From: Flavobacteriales bacterium UBA1959
GTDB taxonomy: Bacteria; Bacteroidota; Bacteroidia; Flavobacteriales_D; Sanyastnellaceae
DNA: 27,923 nucleotides
Assembly: GCA_002336085.1 (NCBI GenBank)
Contig: DDEH01000057.1
Span: 1 to 27,923 of the forward strand
Direction: 5' to 3'
In this document: in pieces, positions 15,038 to 23,229 of the stretch
How positions within the stretch are numbered: position 1 is the stretch's first letter
How the letters are laid out: each line of letters opens with the position of its first letter
Position numbers and translations under genes: made by a program
The notes under the pieces: model-generated
Told to the model about the DNA's origin: nothing
The model's input: only the letters and a program-made list of their open reading frames with translations
Database searches by the model: none

Positions 15038-17635
15038 TTAAAATGAGATACCTACTTTTAAGTTGAGCCTACGATTGGTCAGGTAGTTGGGAATCGCATA
15101 CAATCGACTGTTGACGTCCTCGATCCAAGTGTGATTGATGGTGTTTCGAATGCCCAGAATATTGAATACTTCAATAGAAACAAATCCGCTGAGTCCATCT
15201 TCTGTTCGTTCCTTATTGGCTCCGGTAAACAATTCTCTTGAAAATCCAATATCAACACGCCTGTAGGTCGGAGTTCTGAGAATGTCTTTGTAGCGTTCAA
15301 ATGAGGGAGGTCCAAATGGCAGTCCGGTGCCGAAATACAGACTAATTAGTACTTTGTACTCCTCATTACCGGGCATTTCATCTTGGAACAAAAGGCTCAT
15401 GTTGAACCGCTGATCGGTCTGTCTAGGGATGTAGCCCGGTGAAATCAAGGCGCTGTCTACAGCCACATTGTCCAAGGTGTATCCCGCAATGATCGGAGTG
15501 CCAGTGCTATTGTAAAGCTGCCAATAATCATCATCATTGAGATCTTCTTCTGTCTTCATTACGGACATCCGAAACCAGCTTTGTATGCCATCAATGAATT
15601 CACCGTTGAGCATGAAATCAGCTCCTGTGGAGTAGCCTGAGCTATTGTTCTTGGCATAATACCGCTGACGCACGTTTTCAATTTCGTAAGGAATCAAAGC
15701 GTCCATTCCTTTGTAGTAAAGTTCACCGACCATCTTGAAGGGACGGTTGTAGAGTTTGAAGATTCGATCCATGCCCAGCACAAAGTGTGTAGCCTTTTGC
15801 GGACGGATATCTGCATTGAGTGAACCATCTAGCCGGCGCATTTCTCTATAGAAAGGTGGCTGCCAGTAAATGCCTGTTGCAAAATTCCAAACCACAGAAG
15901 GCTGACCTTCCTTTTCCAATGGACGGTAACTGATGTGTCCACGCGGACCGCCAACCAGGATAGGTCCGCCCGATTCTTCGGTTCGCTGATCCGTGAATCC
16001 CCAGTTGTGGCCTCGGATGCCTGCGTTTACCTCCCAAATGCCTTTGAGGCGATCTTCCCAAGACCAGCTTCCCTGCACGTAGGCTTGGCTTCGCTGTGCT
16101 TGGATGTTATTGGTGGAACGAATGACATCCTCAAGTTGAATGACTTGCTGGGGCCCTTCGTCTACATATCCGATACTGTCTTGCGAGTGCGGGGAAATGA
16201 ATCCCGCAGAATCAGTTAGCGACCATTCAGAAAGATAATCTTCGATGTGCTCGCTTTGCCATTTCACTCCCCACTCCAGTAGGCCATTGCCGTTGCCGAA
16301 AGTCGATGAACCCTTCAGCGCGCTGCTTAGAACAGTGGCATAAAGGCGATTTCGAGCGTGGTTGAGAAATACGCCAACTCCGCGGTTAATGGCTTCTTCA
16401 CCCAGCTCATCCGAACCTAGATCACGATCCAATTCATCAAGAAAGTAGGCGCCAAGAATATCAAAGGTTTCGGATTCTGAAGTCTGAAATGCAGAGGTGA
16501 TCCAACGCACACGGTGGTTTTCACTAGTGTGGTTCAGTGCCACTGCACCAAAGCCTGTGCGGTAAGAGGTTTTTTCTTGCCCGTCGAAGTAGATTTTGAG
16601 GCGCAAAGCTTCGTTGATGTTGCCAACATCGGATTGTCTCTCGACAGGAATGAAACGGTAATCATTTTGTCCATAGATACCGAGCAATTCGATTTCCCAA
16701 GGCCCATAGCCGTCAGGATCAATGGTGACAAAAGATTGTACGTCAATGTAACGAGGCTGGTATTCTCCTCCTTCATCCAATGACCCCAAAACGTATGAAT
16801 TGTCGCGAAAGCGAATTCCCGTATTCGCGGTCCAGAGACGATGGCCAGCAGGCCCTTTACGACTCACGAGATCCTGTTGAGCTTGGGCGCCAAGCATGCT
16901 TCCCGTAAATCGTGTGGCTGCCTTTCGGGGTTTGCGGTATTGAATATCCAAAACCGAGCTCATCTTGTCTCCATATTTCGCTTCAAAACCTCCGGCAGAA
17001 AACTCAATGGATTCAACCATATCAGGATTGGGAAATGACAGACCTTCCTGTTGTCCGGCTCTCACCAAGAATGGGCGGTAGACCTCGACATCATTGACAT
17101 AGACCAAGTTTTCATCGAAGCTACCACCTCGCACATTGTATCCGCTGGACAATTCACTTGTAAAATTCACCGGTGCTTGGATCAGCAAATCTTCAATGGT
17201 TCCGCGTGGCGAAGGAATGCGCGCTGCAATCTTGGGGTCAATACGTTGAATGGGAGAGGAGCGTTCTCCATCTGCCACTACTTCAGATGTTTGAAGTGCA
17301 ACTCCGGGAATGAGAGTTACAGTAACATCTTTTGGAGCTGTCGAGTTTAACTGAACGCGCAATTCTTGTGATTGAAACCCGACGAAGCCGATTCGGATGG
17401 TCCACAATTGGTTGCTGCGCAATTCTAGTTGAAAAGTGCCATCAACACTGGTTACCACCGCAGATGATTTTTGTTCCATCGGAATGACGGTTGCACCCGG
17501 CAGCGGTTGTCCCACTTTGTCATTCACCACGCCACGCAGAATTCCCAGTCCTGAATCGGCTGTCTGGCTAAATCCAATCACGGATAAGGAGCAACAACAA
17601 AAAAAACAGATGATGCGAATGAAACTTTGCTTCAT
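15038..17635 (-). CDS. TonB-dependent outer-membrane receptor with carboxypeptidase-like N-terminal domain
   Basis: An 865-residue outer-membrane beta-barrel for energised uptake of an unknown ligand. A signal peptide (1 to about 23, containing a run of Cys) ends at FSQ. A carboxypeptidase-regulatory-like beta domain follows (about 31-110, GVVNDKVGQPLPGATV), then the plug (about 130-250, GYNVRGGSFDENLVYVNDVEVYRPF and FSAGGFEAKYGDKMSSVLDI), and a barrel ending in a C-terminal Phe (LKVGISF). No SusD gene is adjacent, so it is not a canonical polysaccharide-utilisation pair. I chose ATG 17635 because it gives a clean signal peptide and overlaps the upstream gene by ATGA; the frame opens 45 bp further upstream inside that gene. 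The plug and barrel wording resembles Flavobacteriales receptors of unknown substrate. Confidence 0.92.
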   Translation of the reverse strand: MKQSFIRIICFFCCCSLSVIGFSQTADSGLGILRGVVNDKVGQPLPGATVIPMEQKSSAVVTSVDGTFQLELRSNQLWTIRIGFVGFQSQELRVQLNSTAPKDVTVTLIPGVALQTSEVVADGERSSPIQRIDPKIAARIPSPRGTIEDLLIQAPVNFTSELSSGYNVRGGSFDENLVYVNDVEVYRPFLVRAGQQEGLSFPNPDMVESIEFSAGGFEAKYGDKMSSVLDIQYRKPRKAATRFTGSMLGAQAQQDLVSRKGPAGHRLWTANTGIRFRDNSYVLGSLDEGGEYQPRYIDVQSFVTIDPDGYGPWEIELLGIYGQNDYRFIPVERQSDVGNINEALRLKIYFDGQEKTSYRTGFGAVALNHTSENHRVRWITSAFQTSESETFDILGAYFLDELDRDLGSDELGEEAINRGVGVFLNHARNRLYATVLSSALKGSSTFGNGNGLLEWGVKWQSEHIEDYLSEWSLTDSAGFISPHSQDSIGYVDEGPQQVIQLEDVIRSTNNIQAQRSQAYVQGSWSWEDRLKGIWEVNAGIRGHNWGFTDQRTEESGGPILVGGPRGHISYRPLEKEGQPSVVWNFATGIYWQPPFYREMRRLDGSLNADIRPQKATHFVLGMDRIFKLYNRPFKMVGELYYKGMDALIPYEIENVRQRYYAKNNSSGYSTGADFMLNGEFIDGIQSWFRMSVMKTEEDLNDDDYWQLYNSTGTPIIAGYTLDNVAVDSALISPGYIPRQTDQRFNMSLLFQDEMPGNEEYKVLISLYFGTGLPFGPPSFERYKDILRTPTYRRVDIGFSRELFTGANKERTEDGLSGFVSIEVFNILGIRNTINHTWIEDVNSRLYAIPNYLTNRRLNLKVGISF

Positions 17636-18291
17636 CGCTTCAAGGATCCGTTGCGAATGGCTTCTATGAATTTGGCCCATGCGATGGGGTTGAAGATATC
17701 CATGGGAGCAAGTTGCCCTTGGTAGTAGCCTTGCTTTGCCTGCTGTTGCATAGTGTAGCTGTAAACCTCACTTCCGTCGCGTCCTACCTCCATGAGACGG
17801 TCATATATCTCCGCTGCATCCAATCGCTGTTGACCGATAGTAAAAGCATCCGCAGTCAGCTGCAATTCCAAAAATTCTTCTCGAAATCGCTCTTTGGTTG
17901 GCCAAGGATAAATAAATGCCTGGTCGATGGCAACTGTATCTCTACCAAGTGGTTGAACCACATTCATTCGAGGGATTAATAGGTCTTTAGGTACAGAAAA
18001 AGCCTGTGCAACATAGCCAACCGATGAAACGGTAATAGTATCCCCCTCTAGAGCGGGAATGCTGAAAAAACCATTGGCGTCAGTCATGGTTCCGCGAAGG
18101 TCTCGCATGCGAAAGACTGTTGCAAACGGCAATGGAGAAAGTGAATCTCCCGTTACGACCATTCCGCTGATTTGGACGACCGGTGCGGTCTCTTTGATCA
18201 ATGAGTCCAATTCAACGTCTTGCGCCTGGCTCCCCACAGCAACGAGCTGTAAGATGAACAATAAAGCACAAGATTTGAAGAGGTTTTGCAT
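17632..18291 (-). CDS. Secreted carboxypeptidase-like regulatory domain protein
   Basis: A 219-residue exported protein with a signal peptide cleaved near GSQAQ (20-24). Residues about 38-115 form a carboxypeptidase-regulatory-like beta-sandwich (VVTGDSLSPLPFATVF, GTMTDANGFFSIPALEGDTITVSSVGY), the same fold found at the N-terminus of the TonB receptor encoded next. The remaining hundred residues are helical and charged (TKERFREEFLELQLTADAF), ending at NGSLKR, with no motif I recognise. It overlaps the receptor gene by 4 bp (ATGA), so the two are probably translated together; a periplasmic partner or assembly role for the receptor is inference. The domain itself carries no peptidase active site. 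Confidence 0.82.
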   Translation of the reverse strand: MQNLFKSCALLFILQLVAVGSQAQDVELDSLIKETAPVVQISGMVVTGDSLSPLPFATVFRMRDLRGTMTDANGFFSIPALEGDTITVSSVGYVAQAFSVPKDLLIPRMNVVQPLGRDTVAIDQAFIYPWPTKERFREEFLELQLTADAFTIGQQRLDAAEIYDRLMEVGRDGSEVYSYTMQQQAKQGYYQGQLAPMDIFNPIAWAKFIEAIRNGSLKR

Positions 18292-18328
18292 GAGGTCGAA
18301 TTTACATCAAGGGGACAATGAAAGGAAA

Positions 18329-19930
18329 TCAGCTGGCTTGAGCCGTTTTGAATTCAGAGGTGAAATGGAATTCGAGTTCGGGATAATTTTCAATTTCCAT
18401 GTCTAAAATGAATTTGGATGGAGCCAAATAGACATCGTTTCTGTCCTTGTCATAAACCATGTCGGTGCCTTTGATTCTTTTGAATTCCTCGAGTTTATCC
18501 GCATTTTCACTTAAAATCCAGCATGCTTTGTAGTAGGATTTTGTCTGGAATTCACATTTGGCTCCGTATTCATGTTCGAGACGGTACTGAATGACTTCAA
18601 ATTGCAATTCACCAACGGTACCAACGATCTTTCTATTGCCCAATTCTCGAATGAATAACTGGGCAACCCCTTCGTCCGTAAGTTGTTGGATTCCTTTTTC
18701 CAACTGTTTACTCTTCATGGGGTCTTTGTTCACCAATTCCTTGAAAATTTCTGGCGAGAAACTAGGTATCCCTCTGAATTGCATGGTTTCTCCTTCTGTC
18801 AAGGTGTCACCAATCTTGAAGCTTCCTGTGTCATAAAGACCTACCACATCTCCCGGCCATGCTTCTTCTACGACGCTTTTGTCTTGTGCTAAAAATGTGG
18901 CAGGATTGGAAAATTTAAGCTTCTTTTTTAGGCGCGTATGATTGAAAAAAGTATTGCGCTTGAAGGTCCCGCTGCAAACACGTAAGAAGGCAATGCGGTC
19001 TCGGTGTCGGGGATCAATATTCGCGTGAATTTTGAAGATGAAACCGGTGAATTTCGGTTCATCTGGGTCAACTTGCCTTACATCTGTTTCACGAGGGCGG
19101 GGGTCTGGGGCAATTTCAATGAAGGTATCAAGCATCTCTTGAATACCAAAATTGTTGACGGCGCTGCCAAAGAAAACGGGTGCCAAGTCACCATTGAGGT
19201 AGGGTTGGGCGTCCCATTCATCGTAAACGCCTTCAATCAATTCAACATCTTCACGCAATTGGTTGGCGTGTTCTTCTGTTACCCATTCATCCAGATCTGG
19301 GGATTGAATGTTTTCCACTGAAACAAGATCCTTGGATATTTTCGTTTTGTCGGGGTTGAACAACCGCAATTGCTTTTCGTAGAGGCTGTATACTCCTTTG
19401 AATGAGTGACCGCCACTGATGGGCCAACTGAGTGGCCGAACTTGAATTTTTAATTTTTCTTCCAATTCGTCCAATAAATCGAATGCGTCTTGGCCTTCCA
19501 AGTCCATCTTATTGACAAAGATGATCACAGGCGTCTTTCGCATGCGGCATACTTCCATGAGTCGCTCGGTTTGCGCTTCTACACCTTTCACACAGTCAAT
19601 GACTAAAATCACGCTATCAACAGCAGTCAATGTGCGATACGTATCCTCTGCGAAGTCCCGGTGCCCCGGAGTGTCTAGCAGGTTAATCAACCGCTCTTTG
19701 TAGTGGAATGCCATCACAGATGTAGCTACTGAGATCCCACGCTGGCGCTCAATTTCCATGAAGTCCGATGTTGCAGTCTTGGTGATTTTGTTGTTCTTAA
19801 CGGCACCAGCAGTTTGAATTGCTCCTCCAAAAAGAAGAAATTTTTCCGTGAGTGTGGTCTTACCGGCATCAGGGTGACTGATGATGGCAAATGTTCTGCG
19901 CTTCTTAATTTCTTCTTGGATGGATGCCAT
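18329..19930 (-). CDS. prfC: Peptide chain release factor 3
   Basis: Translational GTPase that removes RF1 or RF2 from the ribosome after peptide release. The 533-residue length matches the family (about 529 in E. coli). G1 is SHPDAGKT (18-25), the switch region has ERQRGISV (61-68), G3 is DTPGH (86-90), and G4 is NKMD (140-143). The C-terminal half (GELQFEVIQYRLEHEYGAKCEF) matches RF3 rather than EF-G or LepA, and there is no EF-G domain V extension. ATG 19930 gives the expected MASIQEEIKKRRTFAIISHPDAGKT-type start seen in RF3 proteins. It lies 12 bp downstream of the glycosyltransferase gene and 37 bp upstream of the carboxypeptidase-like gene, inside an otherwise envelope-related run. Confidence 0.96.
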   Translation of the reverse strand: MASIQEEIKKRRTFAIISHPDAGKTTLTEKFLLFGGAIQTAGAVKNNKITKTATSDFMEIERQRGISVATSVMAFHYKERLINLLDTPGHRDFAEDTYRTLTAVDSVILVIDCVKGVEAQTERLMEVCRMRKTPVIIFVNKMDLEGQDAFDLLDELEEKLKIQVRPLSWPISGGHSFKGVYSLYEKQLRLFNPDKTKISKDLVSVENIQSPDLDEWVTEEHANQLREDVELIEGVYDEWDAQPYLNGDLAPVFFGSAVNNFGIQEMLDTFIEIAPDPRPRETDVRQVDPDEPKFTGFIFKIHANIDPRHRDRIAFLRVCSGTFKRNTFFNHTRLKKKLKFSNPATFLAQDKSVVEEAWPGDVVGLYDTGSFKIGDTLTEGETMQFRGIPSFSPEIFKELVNKDPMKSKQLEKGIQQLTDEGVAQLFIRELGNRKIVGTVGELQFEVIQYRLEHEYGAKCEFQTKSYYKACWILSENADKLEEFKRIKGTDMVYDKDRNDVYLAPSKFILDMEIENYPELEFHFTSEFKTAQAS

Positions 19931-19942
19931 GGGACCGCGAAA

Positions 19943-21034
19943 TTACAAAGGAGAGCGACGAGAATCTACCAATACATCCTGCCATTGTTCAATCGCATGT
20001 GAACGATGAAATTTCTCGAGGTCTTCTTGCCTGGGCATCGGCCAGGTGTCGATTCCATTCAATGCCATTGCAAGTGCCTTGAAATCGCCCGAATCATACA
20101 GTTTTCCAACCCTACCTCGGTCGAGCAATTCTGTGGTGCCACCGGCACGGGTGCCAATCACAGGGACCTTTCTGGACATGGCCTCAATAGTGACCATGCC
20201 AAAGGTCTCGGAAGAGCTGCACATGGCATAAACATCGCAGCAATCATATGCAGCAGTGAGATCATCCGATTGGGGACGCCAGTGAATCCGATTCTCCACT
20301 TGCAGGTCCTTGGCAAATTCTTTCAATGCTTTTAGATGATCTGGGCCGCTTCCATCTGGGGTGTTTTCGCCAACAATAAAGGCATGCCAATCCTTTCCTT
20401 CAGGCTCTGCAAGGGCACGGAGCAAGTCACGTTGTCCTTTCAGGGGATCAATGCGTCCAAAAAGCCCAATTATTTTTGCCGTTACTGGGAGGTTCCATGA
20501 CGCTCGTGCATCTGCTTTCGGTTCTGGTACTTCAAACCAACTATTCTCCAGTGCAAGCGGAATAACATGGATTTGGTTTGGTCGAAGCGGCGTATTTTTC
20601 AGTGCTTCTTGACGGAGACATTCGAGCGGGCTAACCCAAACATCTACAGCACTAAATCTCATCCGATGCCAAGGAGTTTTTTTTGGCTGAGGAATTTGCA
20701 TTCCCTGTTGAAAAATCAATTGGCATTGAATCCCGCGGGTCGCGAGTGCAGCCAGTGGTAGGTCCCTAGGATCTCGAATCCACAGAGCATCAAATCGATT
20801 CTTTAGCAGGTAGCTTTTCAATGCGCGAGACGCTGTCAAAGGAAAATATCGGCGCTGTCGGGCAATGAGTCGAAGCGGAAAATTAGCATGCGCGATGGAA
20901 TTGGCCAAAGGGCTTTCTGGTACAGCGTTGACTTCGACAAAATGTCCTGCGGTCTGCATCCAATGGGCATAACGTTGGAGATTCCGTTCCAATCCCCCCC
21001 AACCCAATGAACTGGAAAGGAAGGCGAGTCTCAT
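19943..21034 (-). CDS. GT4-family glycosyltransferase
   Basis: A 363-residue GT-B fold enzyme that transfers a sugar from a nucleotide donor, probably in envelope glycan or glycolipid synthesis. The N-terminal SSLGWGGLERNLQRYA (8-23) is the acceptor-domain glycine-rich loop typical of GT4. The C-terminal donor domain has GLFGRIDPLKGQRDLLRA (190-207) and the nucleotide-sugar motif with the paired glutamates E276 and E284 in SSSETFGMVTIEAMS, followed by PVIGTRAGGTTELL. Donor and acceptor cannot be read from the sequence. Start ATG 21034 overlaps the upstream SDR stop by 4 bp (ATGA). It is a lone glycosyltransferase gene rather than part of a polysaccharide cluster. Confidence 0.9.
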   Translation of the reverse strand: MRLAFLSSSLGWGGLERNLQRYAHWMQTAGHFVEVNAVPESPLANSIAHANFPLRLIARQRRYFPLTASRALKSYLLKNRFDALWIRDPRDLPLAALATRGIQCQLIFQQGMQIPQPKKTPWHRMRFSAVDVWVSPLECLRQEALKNTPLRPNQIHVIPLALENSWFEVPEPKADARASWNLPVTAKIIGLFGRIDPLKGQRDLLRALAEPEGKDWHAFIVGENTPDGSGPDHLKALKEFAKDLQVENRIHWRPQSDDLTAAYDCCDVYAMCSSSETFGMVTIEAMSRKVPVIGTRAGGTTELLDRGRVGKLYDSGDFKALAMALNGIDTWPMPRQEDLEKFHRSHAIEQWQDVLVDSRRSPL

Positions 21035-21744
21035 CGTCGATCCGGACGCATGGTCATTTCACTCAAAACTCCGCGTCCGCTTGAGGCAATCGCAAAGACG
21101 ATGGCATCGGCAATGAAATCGGGTTCCATGCCTTGCTCGAACTGTGGACGATAGTTTTCGCGGAGATCAACATCTTTGGTTTGGTCAATGAATGCCGTAT
21201 TTACCGCGCCGGGATTGATGGTCGTTACGGCCAATTCATCACGGAATTCGATCCTCAAGGATTCGCTAATAGCTAGTACAGCATGTTTTGTGGCACAGTA
21301 TATACCGCTATTTGCAAACACATTTCGAGCGGCAATCGATCCTATTTGGATGATATGCCCCTTGTTTTCAATCAGGGTTGGTAGGCAGGAGTGAAGGGTA
21401 TTCAGGACACCACCTATGTTTACATCAACCATTAACTTCCAGTCCTTCAAATCAGCATCTTTCAGTGGCGAGAAAACGCCAAGTCCAGCGTTGGGTATAC
21501 AAACATCAATGCCTCCCCACGCTTTAATGGCTCCCTCCACGGCTTGTTTTACCATTTTCTCATTGGTTACGTCAACCTGTTCGATGCGAATGGATTCTGT
21601 GGGGCAATGTTTGGCAACAGCTTGAAGCGCTTCGTCGTTTCTCGCAATCAATGTAACACGATGACCGGCCGCGGTCAATTTCTTTGCAGTCGCCGCGCCA
21701 ATGCCGCTTGAACCGCCAGTCAGAAAGATTCTAAGTGATTTCAC
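21031..21744 (-). CDS. Short-chain dehydrogenase/reductase (SDR)
   Basis: A 237-residue classical SDR, an NAD(P)-dependent oxidoreductase of the YdfG-like type. The Rossmann cofactor motif is TGGSSGIG (9-16), the structural motif is NAG (85-87), and the catalytic set is Ser136 with Tyr149 and Lys153 in YCATK; INPGAVNTAF (176-185) completes the pattern. Arg35 at the end of beta-2 (LIARN) suggests NADP preference. The substrate is unknown. The start is GTG at 21744: the reading frame closes with an in-frame TAA just upstream and offers no ATG. It overlaps the glycosyltransferase gene by 4 bp and lies 24 bp after the T9SS plug gene. Confidence 0.9.
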   Translation of the reverse strand: MKSLRIFLTGGSSGIGAATAKKLTAAGHRVTLIARNDEALQAVAKHCPTESIRIEQVDVTNEKMVKQAVEGAIKAWGGIDVCIPNAGLGVFSPLKDADLKDWKLMVDVNIGGVLNTLHSCLPTLIENKGHIIQIGSIAARNVFANSGIYCATKHAVLAISESLRIEFRDELAVTTINPGAVNTAFIDQTKDVDLRENYRPQFEQGMEPDFIADAIVFAIASSGRGVLSEMTMRPDRR

Positions 21745-21768
21745 TCTGCAAATTTAAGGTGAAACACA

Positions 21769-23145
21769 CTAGGGATTGATGCCGAATCGGACCGGCTGAT
21801 AGCCTATGACACGGTCATATCCGCTGATATCCCAGTAATAGGCCAAGACCTGGTATACGTTGTCTGCCCGAGCATGAGAACCCTCAATGTCAGCAACGTT
21901 ACCGGGGAATTCTGCAAGCGATATTGGGTCAATCTTGCCAAGACTTTTGGCATCACGAGTGAGGTAGATATAATTGTAATATCCCTGTTTTAGAAGCAAG
22001 ACGGTCTCGTATTGGCGGGTAATTTTGTTCCAAATCAACCGATATGCGGGATTGAAGTTCCAATCGGAAATACCACCAAAGACATAGATGTCTTTGCCTG
22101 CCATGGGTTCATAGGCTGCAAGACTAAAATGGGTTTGGACATAATCGCTACCTGTGGTGTTTTCTTGGCGGTCATTGGCAATTGTAAAATGCCCGTCAAT
22201 GTCCTGCCGTGCTTGATGAAAGGCATATGTTCTCGGTTCGTCTTTTTCGAGATATACCTGCCAAAATGCACCGCCTTCTTCAATGCGTTGGATGCCCAAC
22301 GCCGCAAATTGTGTGCTTTTCAAATCGACAAACCGCCAACTGTTTCCCCCCGAAAAGGATTCTTCACCAACAGGATTGAAGATTATGTCACTTCCTCTAA
22401 CAAATTGCGGTTCTATACCCACCACGGCGGATTCCCAGCGGCCATTTTGAAGAAGAACTGTCTGGAGGGCATCGTATGCATCGTAAAGAGGGTAGGTGCT
22501 CTCGCCATGCTTGATGGTAAAATCAATTTCTTGGTGAGTCCTTTTGTCCCTCATCACAGAGGATTCGAGAACCCGAGCTTCAATTTCCACCTCATTTTCG
22601 TACAGTGTAAATCGACGTTGAACGATAACCACCGAGGGATTGTCGGCATCGTATACTTCAACGATGTAGTTTCCGCTCATGGCAAATGACATGAGGTCAT
22701 TGGGAAATCGAGCGCGATAATGTATGTAAGACGCTTTGGTATTGAAGCTCGCTTCGATATTGTCAAAGGTGCCGGTGGTAAAACCATTGATGCAATCAGA
22801 AGGATCCAAATCAGGAGAAATGAACCAGTCAAAGGTGCAGTGCTTCCAACGCATTTCTAGTCTTCGTTGATTCGCAGCGAAATCATCGAAAGCAAGTTCG
22901 AGCTCTCCGCCGTTGAGCGGAACAAAGGGAGCAGCAGTGGACACGCCGAAGGGATGAAGCTGAACGGTGTTGATTTCATCGGCGGTAAAAGAAATGGGAA
23001 AACTCAACTCTTGGCTCCACATTTCGGAGGTCAAGTGGGCGATGAAAAGGAATATCCAAAGGCATTTATTTCCTAGCGGTGACAAGCTGTCATTAGTGAC
23101 CCTGGAAGAGCGACTTGTGCAAGTTCTGGAAGAGATTTTGACCAT
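21769..23145 (-). CDS. Type IX secretion system plug-family protein (DUF5103)
   Basis: A 458-residue exported protein matching, by recall, the DUF5103 family, now named for the Plug protein that closes the SprA translocon of the T9SS in Flavobacterium johnsoniae. Typical features seen: an early beta domain (SFTADEINTVQLHPFG, LNGGELELAFDDF), RRLEMRWKHCTFDWFISPDLDPSDCINGF, YRARFPNDLMSFAMSGNYIVEVYDAD, and a C-terminal domain with DIYVFGGISDWNFNPAYRLIW and GYYNYIYL. A hydrophobic signal segment (KCLWIFLFIAHLTSEMWSQ) follows a long 26-residue n-region if ATG 23145 is used. The frame extends upstream to 23349 but would then overlap nqrA, so I rejected that start. It is divergent from nqrA and first in a seven-gene minus-strand run that ends with a T9SS substrate. 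Confidence 0.8.
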   Translation of the reverse strand: MVKISSRTCTSRSSRVTNDSLSPLGNKCLWIFLFIAHLTSEMWSQELSFPISFTADEINTVQLHPFGVSTAAPFVPLNGGELELAFDDFAANQRRLEMRWKHCTFDWFISPDLDPSDCINGFTTGTFDNIEASFNTKASYIHYRARFPNDLMSFAMSGNYIVEVYDADNPSVVIVQRRFTLYENEVEIEARVLESSVMRDKRTHQEIDFTIKHGESTYPLYDAYDALQTVLLQNGRWESAVVGIEPQFVRGSDIIFNPVGEESFSGGNSWRFVDLKSTQFAALGIQRIEEGGAFWQVYLEKDEPRTYAFHQARQDIDGHFTIANDRQENTTGSDYVQTHFSLAAYEPMAGKDIYVFGGISDWNFNPAYRLIWNKITRQYETVLLLKQGYYNYIYLTRDAKSLGKIDPISLAEFPGNVADIEGSHARADNVYQVLAYYWDISGYDRVIGYQPVRFGINP

Positions 23146-23192
23146 TGAGGCAGAAATTTGACGAAAGAGGTGCAAGCGTCGGGGCCGAGACC

Positions 23193-23200
23193 TAACTTTG
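23193..23200 (+). promoter_or_regulatory. Candidate nqr operon promoter (-7 box)
   Basis: TAACTTTG is an exact match to the Bacteroidota -7 consensus TAnnTTTG and lies 29 bp upstream of the nqrA ATG, within the 84-bp gap to the divergent plug gene. A GTG at 23170-23172, 20 bp upstream, is the best -33 candidate (consensus TTG), so the upstream element is weak. Transcription would start near 23206 and leave a leader of about 24 bases. Confidence 0.4.
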
Positions 23201-23229
23201 CGCCCCGAAAAGTAAACCTTAGCGAGCAG

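Noticed and set aside
17636..17680. Upstream start for the TonB receptor at 17680
   Set aside because: It would bury the signal peptide behind 15 charged residues; ATG 17635 has the ATGA overlap and a clean signal peptide.
22012..22689. 225-codon plus-strand open frame inside the T9SS plug gene
   Set aside because: It is fully antisense to a gene with recognisable family sequence, has no known motif and low-complexity hydrophobic/Cys composition, as expected of a chance frame.
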